Origin: Orbicella faveolata | Taxonomy: Eukaryota > Cnidaria > Anthozoa > Scleractinia > Merulinidae | DNA length: 64,000 bases | Assembly: GCF_002042975.1 (NCBI RefSeq) | Contig: NW_018149967.1 | Coordinates: 1,466,341 to 1,530,340, forward strand | Direction of reading: 5' to 3' | In this document: one piece after another, positions 1 to 12,600 of the stretch | Position numbering within the stretch: the first letter of the stretch is position 1 | How the letters are laid out: each line of letters starts with the position of its first letter | Program-made: the position numbers and the translations under genes | The notes under the pieces: model-generated | Told to the model about the DNA's origin: nothing | Database searches by the model: none | What the model saw: the letters and a program-made list of their open reading frames with translations, nothing else

Positions 1-2015
1 CCCATTGTAAAGATTCTCGCTTTTAAATTCTGTTTTTGTTCAATAATGTTGCTTCTAAAGATTTCCCATTTCAAAGATTCCCGCTATTAGAGAACCCCAA
101 TTTGAATTATTAAGACTTCCTGTTTTACAAATAGCCTACAGAGAACAGAAAGAACAACATTTACAAGTCTGTTGTTACCTTTGCCCAAAGCAACAATGTG
201 GTAAAAGGTTTGCCATAAAGAACTCCAGCTCAAGTTGACTTTCAAAATAAATTTTCCAAACGAAGGTCAAGACAATCACGAAAGGTTGAGTGTAACAGAA
301 AAGACAAAGCATTTTTTTTTCTCATACCGCAAAGTGTTTAACTTTCGAGTGTTGGTTTTCCTGTTGTTTAACTGTGGGTGGCCATGGGTTGGGGGCGTTT
401 CGGCTTTTAGGATACCAATTTCCTGTTTTTCGGTTTGTTGCGGTGTTTGGTTTCTTTTTCCTGTTTTAGCAATTCGGGTTTTGGTGATAAGAGAAGTGGT
501 GTTTCGGTTTTGGCGTGGTTAATCGCTTGCATGGTTTCAAGGCTTCCTTATTTCACTTCGGCCCGGTCAATCTGTGTAAGTATATAGATGATTCATGCAA
601 AATATATTAAAACAGTTTCCAGCACTTTCCAAGACTTAGATTTTGATGAGCCATTGTAAACACTCCTTATCACTTGATGCTACAATCATGGTATCAAAAA
701 ACTGCCCAATCACTGGTGAACACGTCGTTATCATTTTCTCTACATGATAGGTTACCATAGCAATAATATGACCCGCTAAAAACACCTTAATTTTAACTTA
801 AACTGTTAATAATTCAAAATTGAGCTCGGTCAGGACTTGCATTCACTATGATCGAATTTTGATTATCAGGATATGACGCAACGTTTAGCAAAATTTAAAA
901 CGTTCTGTTCATGGGGTTCAGAGCCACATTAGATTCCTGATTTTCGACAATTAAGGATGATTCTAACAGGTCACACTGTTGCTGTGGCAGCCTACTGTGT
1001 TAGGAAATGTTAAAAAATAAAATTTCTCTTCTGACGGAAATGAGTTCATTCCGTGTGCAAAGTTTTCCCATACTTTGGAAATTCCAATATGGCCACCGTG
1101 GAAAAGCCTTACAAACATGCCATAAATACGCGCAAGCCATTAGGTTTTATTTTCGCTTTTACCCGTTTGTTCCTCAAACAATATTGATATATTGATAATA
1201 TGCAATAAGAACAAGTTAATAGAACAAATATTTTTATTTATTTCCCGTGTTCTATAAATATTGGAGTGGGCTTTAAAAGCCAAGTAGACTAGAGTAGTAT
1301 TTGTTTTCGTGAATTTCTATGGCACAAGAAAAAAAAAAGAGAAAATATTACGACAAAAGAGTTAAAATTCTGCTCGCGCATAGGAACTCAAAAAAGAGAG
1401 CAACTACTTCAAGTCTGCTAAATTACAATAAAGAAGTTACTTTTCATTTAAATTTAACTGTGCATTTTTTAAAATAATATTGTAATATAGTTAGGACATT
1501 GTGTAATAAATAAAGCTCCTTCACAAGGCCATATTTTGGCTGAATTAAAGTGAATAAATTTTAGTATAAGAAACAATGAAAAACATTTTTTGTAAATTTT
1601 AATAATAAAAGGATATAGGCAAACTGGTGAGATAACGGTAGATTTATAGAACTGTTTGTACAGTATTAGTTTGTTTGTTTTTTATTTTACTTCAAAATAA
1701 CGACATTTAAACTGATGAAACATCGATACATAAAAAGAGATTTTTTTTTCTTTGTTGAAAATATTCACTGTTCCACATTCTGACGGAATATTTGAGCTTG
1801 TTTTTGGTTATCAGATTTACTCCCAGTATATATCTTTGAGGTCAATAACCTGATTTATCGTGTACATTTAAACTTAAATGTTTTATAGACAGAGATACAT
1901 AAAGGTAAATTTGTCATAGCAGTTCATGGGAACTTTTTAAAATACACAATTAATACATAAAAATACATAGAAAACTTAGCAATAATAAATATATGTTACA
2001 CAATATTGGTGATAG

Positions 2016-2239
2016 CCAGGACCAAGTTGTTCGAAAGCTGGTTAACGCTAACCCAGGATTAAAAGTTAACAGAATTATCAACTTTTATTGAGTAAAAATG
2101 TTTTTCACTTCTTATGTTTTGTGTAGTTTGAGATTACTCAAGCTCAAAACTGAAGGTCAAGCAATATAAACAGAAAACCTCGCCGAAAAAGTGCAAAAAC
2201 TGGGTTACCTTAATCAGGCTTTGAACTACCCGGCCCAGA
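2016..2239. mobile_element. MITE-like element with ~40-bp imperfect terminal inverted repeats
   Basis: The left end (CCAGGACCAAGTTGTTCGAA..GGTTAACGCTAACCCAGG) and the reverse complement of the right end (CTGGGCCGGGTAGTTCAAAG..GATTAAGGTAACCCAG) agree over about 40 bp. No coding capacity. A related copy lies in opposite orientation at about 59350..59575 in gene B. Confidence 0.65.
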
Positions 2240-2933
2240 GAAATACAGGTGCTTGAAGTATCTTCACATTCCAAAATTACAATTAACAGCTCTTGGAACC
2301 CTGGAAGGAATCCACTTGCTCCCTGCTCAACGTCAAATGGACGTTAAGGGGGGGGGGGNAGGCGAGTCCATTTCTGGACGCTAGTGGGGGGTATTTTCGA
2401 CCAAAAGCTAAATCACAGTAGTAATCCATTGTAATAAAATTTACTTCATCTTGAGAATGGCATTTTGAGAGCGAGAAGTTTACACTTGCACTTGCAATCT
2501 CGAATCTCCCATTCCATGACCTTATTACAAAATCACCATCTTGCTGTTGACGCAAAATTAATTTGAAGAAAAGAATTTCAATCTTACTTCGCTAATTATT
2601 AGGTACCAGACAAGTAGGAATTTACTTGAATTTGACCCTGTTTAACTGGCGCAGGTACTTTACTCTTCTCGACAAAGTCTTCCTCGGAGCCTTCGTTTCG
2701 ATTCGAAAACGAGTAGCGCTGGGGAGAGAATATCTGTCGAATATCGCTCGCACGCAATTGATCTAAACGCGTCACATGACTGAATGTTGGGGAATATCCG
2801 AGTGATATTCCCCAATTTTCAAAAGATCCCGCGTGTTACGAAAGACATTTGAAGGACAATAAACACAATTTATAGCCTCCATTTGACTTTAAAAATATTC
2901 TCGGATGTTTGTCCTTGAACTTTCTTTGTTCGA

Positions 2934-2967
<34 letters not shown>

Positions 2968-3082
2968 TGCTTTGAAAAACTATTCGCTTCTAGGAACAGA
3001 CAATGTCCGCGGGCAAATATCCGCGCATATTTTCGCGCTAAATGGGGGCTACATTGTTTATACGAGGTCCCATTAGAGAGGG

Positions 3083-3290
3083 GGTTTGAGTATCTCAGAT
3101 CCCATTAATTTTTGGCCTAAATATCTCATATCCCGTAAATTCCAGTTGCAAAATTAACTATTTTCCTTCTCGATTTTCCGGGACATCTGTTCTAAATATC
3201 CCTTTCCCCATTAATCCCCCCCCCCCCCTCCTCATTATCCATGTATTCCATTAATTTTTCACCTCAATTTCCCGTATCCCGTATGGGCAG
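3083..3290. repeat. Degenerate ATCCCGT-type tandem repeat
   Basis: Recurrent short words (ATATCCC, ATCCCGTA, CCCATTAAT) with an internal poly-C run. The same word set occurs in the 6.38-kb units at about 23350..23480, 29733..29863 and 36583..36713. Noncoding. Confidence 0.55.
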
Positions 3291-3368
3291 CTCCTTTTTC
3301 TAGTCAGTTCTTAGTGTATACGAAGGGTTAATACGATGATTATTAAATACCAAGTGACCTTCATCACG

Positions 3369-3653
3369 TCAAAGTTTAATATCATATTCTCTCGGGTTTG
3401 GCCCTTCGCCCGTCGTCACGCTCGCGCTCCTTGGCTCTTTATCGGATGGTTCCACTTGTGCCCCATGTTTAATGTTCTGATAGGTCCTTTCTAGAACGGA
3501 CCCATTATTATCATTTGGTTTCTCGTCTACCTTCTTGACAGTACTTAATTGGTTTTCCTCTAGTTCCAGAACGTTAATTGCTGACTCAGCGGAGGAGGGG
3601 TTTTGAATGGCGTGTGAATTCGAGGGGCTGCTCAGTTTTGGGATTTCTGTTGC
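3369..3653 (-). CDS. ptch: Gene A exon 24 (C-tail and stop)
   Basis: Residues 1120-1213, then TGA at 3371..3369. Opens [11 protein letters not shown] after a CTAG acceptor; charged and disordered-looking ([18 protein letters not shown]), ending EYDIKL. No similarity to the gene B tail except a faint QN..GAQV segment. No PPxY seen. No convincing poly(A) signal just downstream. Confidence 0.82.
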   Translation of the reverse strand, partial: ATEIPKLSSPSNSHAIQNPSSAESAINVLELEENQLSTVKKVDEKPNDNNGSVLERTYQNIKHGAQVEPSDKEPRSASVTTGEGPNPREYDIKL

Positions 3654-6600
3654 CTAGCAAAAACAAAAACAGACCCAAATAATTGGACAAGTATATATAA
3701 AAATAATAATACATTTATTAGACAATTTGCTCTAATGTAAGTGAGTGATAACACTGATGTACATTCAAGTAAACATTGAAAGTCCAACATCTTTAATTTC
3801 ACACTATACGTCGTCCACACTACGTCGGAAAAATTTGAAAACGCAGCTTTATTTCTACGGTTAGGCCTACCACCCACACTAATCCGTCACGGAAACGGAG
3901 CCTTTCGGAAACGCTCTTCAAACCAGAGAAATTTGAAAACGCCGGCTTTTCGTTTTCGTGTGGACGGAAAACATTTTGAAAACGTAGCTTCCTGACCGAG
4001 TTTTCCTCAAACACAAATCCAAAATGACCGGTGATTGTTGCGTTTCCAAATTCCTCCGTCGTATTGTGGACGGAAAATATTTGATGCGTTTCCAGAGTAA
4101 AACCTCCGTTTTCCAATTCCTCCGGCGTAGTGTGCACGAAGCCTTAGACAAGTAATGCTCCGTTCGTAACAAGTTTCTCTCAATGAGTGATTATTACAAC
4201 CAAGAGAAAACTCCTTTTATAACTTACCGCTGCTCCTGGTCCGGCTAAAGAGAGAACAATAGGTAGAAACACAACGCCATTCAATGTACCAATCAGAATT
4301 AACGCCACAAGGAGGTTAAAAAAGTATCTGGGAGGAAAAGAATGTAGACGAAGTCATTAATTAAGAAACAATTTTTGCGCTACTCACACCGTAGAGGTCA
4401 AGATTGGCAAGCAGTTTAGATCTGTAGTTTATTTTGTATTATATAATAATCAAATGAATGCGCGCGCTCTGATTGGTCAATCAGCTATGGTTTCTTGTGC
4501 CAGTAAACTCATGGAAATTTCGCGTGTCTTCTGAATTATTATATAAAAGCAATAGACCACAAGTTTCTATGGTTTAGAGGCATGATAAACCACTCGGGAT
4601 GTTGGCAGAACACTCGAAGAATTCGTAAATCACGAGCCGCAGGCTCGTGATTTACGAATTCTTCGAGTGTTCTTTCAGCATCCCACGTGGTTTATCAGCC
4701 TATAAACCTTAAAAACCTGTGGCCTATTGCTTAACGATTGGAGATATGCAGTTCATATACTTACGTCGTCGGTGGAAAATATGGAATTAACATGTATGCG
4801 TGCAGATACGATAGCAATTAAATTTTGGGTAGAGTGAATTAGAAAAGCAGTGCTTACATGACTGTATGGTAAATATGGAATTTATTTATTGGACTGCTTG
4901 GAGATACCCATGGTCTCAGAGATTTTCTTTCTTCTAGTTTTACTTAATATTATTTTTAAACGCACGAAGCGGAAGAAAAACTTTGGGGCAAGAGTAAAGT
5001 GGAGATAGATTCCCAAGAACCTGCTGACACGAAAATATGGTACAAACTACAAGTAGACGCAGCGAAAAGCAAAAAAACGCGAGCGAGCCTTTCCTCGCAA
5101 AGACTGGTCTCCACCTATGCCTTCCACAAAAACATCCATGTAAGAAAGAATGCTAGGAATTGGCAAATTCTTCTTCGTCACTGAAAAATAAGCCAGTGTC
5201 AACAGCTGAGTTTATAACTAATCCTACCTGACTATAAATTGAAATTCGGATCCTGCCAGCATTACAACACCAAGAAACGTGGAAATGGCGCCATCCACAA
5301 TGGGTACAAACACTTGTTCAATAGCCCTCTGCATTCTTTGGTTCCTGTCTCCAGGGGCGTGTAAAAACGCCTAAAAGTGAAGAACAGATTAATTTTTATT
5401 ATGTAAATGCTGATGTTATTTTAGGTAGTTACTGAGCTCTCCAAATGATTACAAAATGATCGTGCCAAGTGCTCTAAGCGATCAGAATAAGATTTTATCG
5501 ACAAATTATGAGCAAAAACAAAACTGTCACTTGGCCTACGCGCATATTTTCCCATGCTTGACGCACGTTGCATGTTTTTCCCGCGCTAACCACTGGTTAC
5601 CAGTTCTAATCGGTTCTACTTAGCTTACGACAGGGATTAGAAGACTGGCGCCAACCTGAAGCTGCTCAAATAAGTCATATAACGACCCGCAATAGCAACA
5701 GGAATTTTGATGTAATTCAAACCACCGGAGTAAATTCCAAATTGAATTAAAATACTACCAGATTTAAAACCTCAGCTACAACTGCACAGAAATATAATTG
5801 CGACGATTGCAGAAACCGTTTAATCAGAACAGCCTTCAATTTTAACTTGCCATACAAAAACATTCTTTGACTTAAGTTTTACGACAGTGTCTATTATGCT
5901 GAGATGACATACCATGCACATGTGTACAGTAAACTCCACACCGACTCCAACAGACAGAATGAGTGTAACTGCAGGTACGGCACTAAGTTTTATACCAGCC
6001 AGACCCATAAAGCCATACACTTCCACAGTGATCATTATCAGGACAAGAACAATAACAGAAGCTGCCCAGGGATTGAACAACATGGCCGCCATTACAACGA
6101 AGCTAACCGCCAATGAAATAGAAATCGCAATCAATATTCGCCTTCCAAGCCAGATGTACTGTTCCCAAAACGTGAAGGGTACACCACTAGGGTAGTTTGG
6201 TAATCCATCGTCTGAGTACTTGTCACAGATCTCTCTAACGTCCTGTTAGGATAAAGGTGATCATAGTGAGGGACTAGGGACCTGCGCGCAGGGAGTTGGG
6301 GGGAGGGGTTGGTTTTTGGGTTAGGGTTAGTTATACTACTAGATAAATTACGGGACGCTCTTTGGAAATTTCTCATTCAAAGAGGGACCTTTCCGTTTCA
6401 AGCTTGCTAGCAAAGACACTGTGACAAAATCAAATCCTACCAAAAGAGAATTCACTCACGCGGGAACGTTTGAACTGAGGAAAAATGGAGAAGGGAGGGG
6501 AGGGTAATTCACCCGGCGACCGCCCTTTCAGAATTTCCCTCTTCTATGTCAGCGTAAATTTATACATTTAATCACTCTGGTTTCAGAGAGATGAAGCATT

Positions 6601-9600
6601 TTAAATTAAAAAAAAAATCATTGCCTTAATATGTAGAAGTTTGTTTCTGGGTGGTTTCAATGGCTCGAAAGTAGCTTTAACTTACTTTAATCAGCGTCAC
6701 AAAATCCTTGGTTTCCTTAAGGCCAATGACGTTGAAGTTGATCTTCGCAAATGTGATTGGTTTGGCAGCAGGCACTGAAATAAACAAGACGAGGCGAAAC
6801 AGCGTAAGACCGCGTTTCATCTGGTGTATAATGTAAAGCACTAAACTTTTGAACTGAAATTGAGGATCACCTTTCATTGCTTCGTCATCTTGTTCGCTTC
6901 TGATGTTTGTCCAATCGACCGTCTCTGGTTTGATATCTGACTACAAGAAATAGACGAACATGACGTATAAGTAATCAATGGCACATGCAGGCCGGCTTAG
7001 CTTAGCTCAGTTGGTAGGACATCTTCTTCAAACGCAGAGGTCGTGAGTACAAATCACGGCCGGACCACAAACGGGGTGATAAAATAAACCTGGTTTACGC
7101 CAATTGGGTGTAAACAAACTTTTCTCAACTGTTAAAGAAGCTCACTCACGGTATTTTGAGTTGTTTTGGCCGTTTACAAAACTTCTTTTAAATTGAAGGT
7201 AACCTGAAAATAGTAGTTTTACTAAGATACAAAAACAACCAAGAGACTGTAATAAACCATAAAGAAACAAGGATGGTTAAGGATGGAGAAGATCAACAAG
7301 GATTACGAACGACGATCTTGAAAAATTTAGGCTAAACTTTTTTCAGATGCGCAAAAAATGACGTACCTCTTTTAAAAGCGTGTGCCTAGGCAGGCACGTT
7401 AAGCCAATCATTAGCTTTGCTCCCACTACTAGCTGCTATTGTAAGAGCATTGTTGAAAAAAGAGTGATAGGTAATTTCTTCGCGTTCATCCTGTATGGTT
7501 TTCTACGAGAGTCATGACAAGCACTTTTTTCAACTGAATATGTTTCTTTATTACATACTTGTGAAAACGCATATCCCAGCACGTCCCTGTCAATCCAAAT
7601 TGTGAGAGCTTTGTAAAATATTTCAGGACGAATGATTCCAGCATCGTTGACCAGTTTATAGCTTCGAGCCTGAAAACAGCACATGTACATATGCATATCA
7701 CTGGTCACTCAAATATTACTATCTGTTTTTAAAAATATCAAATCAAGTTTATCCAAGAGCGCAAGAAAAGGACAGGGGTGCTCGTCGGAAATTTTGAAAA
7801 GAACCCCTAGTAGGTACCAAGATCCTGTTTTGTAAGCGTGGCTTGAATTTTTTTTTTTTTCACCCCTGAGAGGTATCAATGCTAAAACAACACATTATCT
7901 CCTATCATATTTTTTCGCCTAAATACCCTAAAAGGTACCGCAAATTAAAAGCTCCCGCTGTGGACCTTTTGAGACTGAATACCCTAAGCGGTACCAAAAC
8001 CGCCTTTTTAACCCCTAAAACGTACGAAGAGCACCCCCGTCCTTTTTATATAGGATTCCCCCCCCCGATCCTCGCCATTCTGATGACGTAGCTTTAATGA
8101 CATGCGTAAAACGTCTTTGATTGGTCGTTGTTTCGTTTTCGCGCGCAAATGACATCCAATCAGAGAACTACACGTTTCTCTGAGAAGCTACGTCATCACT
8201 TTGGAATTTTTGGTTTCTGCAGCAAGTAAAACTTTGCAGCTGTGCTTACCCTTGATCTGTCAATCTTGTCAGAGCTGTCATTCTGAGAGAGTAATTTGTA
8301 GGCGATAACACCAGTGCTTGATGCGCTATCATTCCAGCCGGAATATGTAATATATTTCTTTGCCCAGTCCTGATTAAATGATGTTTGAGCATCTAAACAG
8401 CAACAAACATTGTTACATTGTTATGTTCTGTGATGTCCTACAAATGTTTAAAATTAAATATAAAGAGATAACTAAACTGACTACAATTACTACGAAATGG
8501 CAAAACAAAAGTTATTTGGTAAGCCTTTAACGCCTTGCCTTTTTTGTCGCCGTATACTTCTATCAAACAAACATTTTTCAAGACGTCTTAAGCAAAAGTT
8601 CTTTACTCATTAATTTCATACAACATCGCAGTTACAAGTTCCTCGGTGACACCCCGAATTCATCAGTCATTAATTCATTTCTTAAGGTATTACAAGATTC
8701 AAATTACTAACAAAAAGTCCTTTTCTTCGGCAATGGCAGACGGATAAGGCCCGGCCTTTCATAGGAAGGCCCCTTTCGACTGCGCGTTCGGGTTTGAACG
8801 AAAACCAGTGTTAACTACAATTTTTTGGACGAAGTTGATTCTTAACCCTTACCATTTAGCCATTCTCGAAAGTACATCAACCAAAATTCAGGAATTTCTT
8901 CTGAGTCAGGAATTCTGATTATATTTGGAATCTGTTGGCAAGGAAAGGAATAGAAAGTTGGTTTAGATTTATGATTTTAAACCGGTTACTCTCAGTCACA
9001 CCAATTACTGTACGTTACTCGCTTGCCTGGAGCGAAGAAGAATTTCCCTGCCTTGACCACTTACTTAAGGCCCCGTGCACACTACGCCGGGAAAATTTTG
9101 AAAACGGAGGTTTCACTGTACGTGTGAAAAAAAAACGCATCAAATGTTTTCAGTTCACACTACGCCGTAGGAATTTGAAAACGCAACAATCATCGGCCAT
9201 TTTGGATTTCTGGTTGAGGAAAACTCGGTCAGGGAAATCACGTGATTATCGTGACGTCATCGTTTACGAAAAGCTCCGTTTTCAAATTGTTTTCCGTGCA
9301 CACTAAAACGCAAAGCCGGCGTTTTCAAATTCCTCCGGTTCAAAGAGCGTTTTCGAAAAGCTCCGTTTTCGTGACGGATTGGTGTGGACGGCAGGCCTAA
9401 CCGTAGAAATAAAGCTGCGTTTTCAAATTTTTTCGGCGAACTGTGGACGGACCTTAGGTATTCCTATGGCAGACCATACTATTTCTCACCACTAACCTGT
9501 TTAAAGTCTTCATGGTAGGATAATAACTTTTCTTGCTGATAAGCGTAGTCAAATCCCTCTTGTGTAACAAGCGCCAATGGATAAAAGGAAAAATACTTGA

Positions 9601-12600
9601 ATTGAGCGTCGACAAATCTGTGTGCCACGCTTTCGCTTGGTACAACATCTGTGAGCTCCAGACCGTCTTCAACTTGCAGCGCGCCGTAAATTCCAACGGC
9701 AAGGAGACTAAGGAAGAAAATTATCACAACAACCTGAAAAAGAGAAATACAATTTAGACTTAAGAAAAAATTATACCATTATAAGTCTTTGACGGAACGT
9801 TTCTACGTGAATAACAACGGGGACAGAATGATTACAATTCCCGCTTGCGAACGACGGGCACATTTTCCGGTGTGCGCCAAGTAGAATTTCATTACCGCAT
9901 TCATACGACCACCTATACCAAACTTCATTTGGATAGATGAATATGCTGAAACAAGAGAAGGCCAAGGCACTTGCTTCGATCTCCTCGACTGAAATTAGAG
10001 GTCGTGAACCGTTTCATTGCAGACACCCAAGGAAGGCATGGTAGCTTCGTCCAGGCGTTTAGTTAGTTGGGGCGCAGCGCGAAAAGAAATTGGGACGGAG
10101 CGACAAGGCGAGAGAGGCGTTATGCGAGGAACGCCGCGCTTCTCCCCTTTTTTTAGCGCCATTCTTTGCGTCGCGCCCTAACTAACTGAACGGCTGAAAG
10201 AAGCTCGAGTCATAGTGAACATGCACCTTTTCTCATTGTCCCAACGACCTGACATACTGCTAACGCAGGGGAGGGGGGTAACCTGCAATACGCTACATCC
10301 CATCCAGGGAGAGTAGCAGTTCTCCTAGTCGCTTCATACCACAGAAATTGAAGTTTAGCACCGATCTCTCGAGCGGCCAAAACGTTTCAAATACTCCATC
10401 GTTTAACAATTGAAAAGTCACTGAACTCTGAAAAGGTTGATGACAAACGCTCACCTTTACTGGAGTTTTCTGCAGAAACGGCCCATAGTAAACCGTGGCA
10501 AAATGCTGAAGGGACAAAGGAGCACACATCGCCGGACAAGATCCGTTACCATTAAAATTCATTGAAGAATCAGTTCCATTCCCCGGTGCAGTCGAGGCAT
10601 TAGAGCCAACATGATTTCTCGTCACGCTGGCTTCACTGCCATATGATGTCTTTGACTGTTTATCCACGTTACTAGCGTACTCGTTGACCAGCACTTCAGC
10701 GATGGACGAGTCAGACTTGTTCATCACGACGGTGTTGTTAGTTTGTGGCGGCGCGTGACTGTTCGAGAGGCCGTTTTTGGGTGGAACCTTTTGTCCGTGC
10801 GCTGTTGGTAACACGGTGCCTTCTGTTTGTGTTGATCTGCCAAGTTATTTTCAAAGTATAAGGATCGATTAATTGTGCTGCCGCAGTAGGCCAGTGAATG
10901 TCTTCATCTTAATCTTGAAGCAGAATTCTACAATCGCGCAGACGTTTTCTTGAAGTTGATAAAAGTAAACTAAACGCTGCCTATTAGCCCCAATCAAGTT
11001 CAAGTTGGTTTTCAAGTGTCTCGTACGTAATAAGAGGAGCTAAGAGGTCATGTTACGGATGAAACTGAACAAAGGCCTGAAATAGATTTTCAGTTGACTA
11101 AAACGCTTCGTCTGATCTCTCTAAACATTGCATGCATGTGTACTCGAAGGCTCGCACACCCAACGTCTCACACGCGCGATATACACTCTTCACGTTCAAC
11201 GTTTCACGTATAACTATCAGAAAGTATAAACATTCAGTTTTAAATACTGGTGGTGACGTAATGACTATGACGTCATATCGCGGGCTTACGTGACGTCATA
11301 AGCCAACAAAAAGTCCGCCATCTTGGATTTTCAGATTTTTCCGCTACATTACAAAATCGACACATGCACAATTTTGAAATCTGCGCTGACCCTTTTTCAG
11401 CGCACTACTGGGCTTATTTATAAGAGGATAGACAATATGACGAACAGCGAACAGTATCTAACCCTTTAACACAGCAGATTATGTCGTATCTTTGATCTTG
11501 TCTTCTTCTCACGTCGATTGCAATCATGGCAGGAAAGATGATGATAACACCGATGAAATTGAAGATAACAACGACAGCAGCCTATCGAAGAAAAACAGTT
11601 CCCTTTATTGACAGCTGCCCGTCAAATGCAAGTATAAGGAACGAAGTTAACTTAAAATAGCAGTGAACTATGCTTCGGAATTTTATGACGTATATATCAC
11701 TTAACAAGTAGTTTTTTTGGATCCGTGAGTAGCCCGTGTTCGATATATAAAAATTATAACATGACATTTGCTTTCTACCCAAAAGTACGACCTTTTTAAG
11801 ATTCCTTTGTCTGGTTATTCCCATAAGAAACTTGATGCAAAGAAAATGAAATTTGGTAGGTAGCTTTGGTTCCATGACAGAATTTTGATATCTTGCTGGG
11901 TTTTAAGTTTTCGCGTGCAACAACAACCAATCAGACACGCGACACGGATCTCTGTAATGTTACGTAATCAATATGGAATTTTCGGGTCCAGTCTCACACG
12001 CTTCTAGAGTGGGGAAACGAATTAAGCGCATGAAAAGAAAAGTGTTTGCTAAATTATTATTTTTTTTAATCGTTACTCAAATTTGGCCATAGTACTGGAA
12101 ACATAATATGTTCACACTTCAATCAGGGTTGTTACGTAAACGTGCATTCTCATTGTATTCACCTGTATAGCAAAATATCTCAGAGCTGGAATCGGAATCA
12201 GCGCAGCCATAAAGAACGCCAGCATGTTGTTGAATGACGTAAGGAACACACTGACCCCAGTGGTCCCCACACAGTAACCTACAGGCTCCTCCTGTTAAAA
12301 CAACAGTACATAATTTGTGCGTAATTTATAATTTATACATACTGGTTAATTTTTACATAATTTAGAACTTAAACATAATTTATAACTTATAAGTTATGCA
12401 TAATTTATGCAGATTAATTATACGCAGATAATTGGTCGTGGATTCGAATCCAAGAGCGTTGCTAAGTGACATGGTCTATCCAGATATTAATTACAGCGGT
12501 CAAACGCTCTCTGCATGAAAAGCTCCTGCTGAACGTTTTGGCGGGAAAATTGAAACATTTGGTAGTGACAGCCTACAGCAAATGTCTCATGTTTGTGAAG

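Larger units (their letters stand above)
1..3368. other. Downstream flank of gene A; no gene seen
   Basis: AT-rich noncoding DNA. It holds a MITE at 2016..2239, a single N in a poly-G tract (2359), a degenerate ATCCCGT repeat (about 3083..3290) and CG-containing low-copy sequence at 2640..3060. Short open frames lack splice context or family similarity. Confidence 0.6.

Noticed and set aside
5904-6195. Plus-strand open frames (for example 5914..6195 and 40889..41143)
   Set aside because: Antisense shadows of exon 21/21b; their similarity to each other reflects the conserved Patched exon on the minus strand.
6991-7066. Functional tRNA gene
   Set aside because: A- and B-box-like words are present, but stems are imperfect, the T loop is decayed and the repeat continues past the tRNA end.
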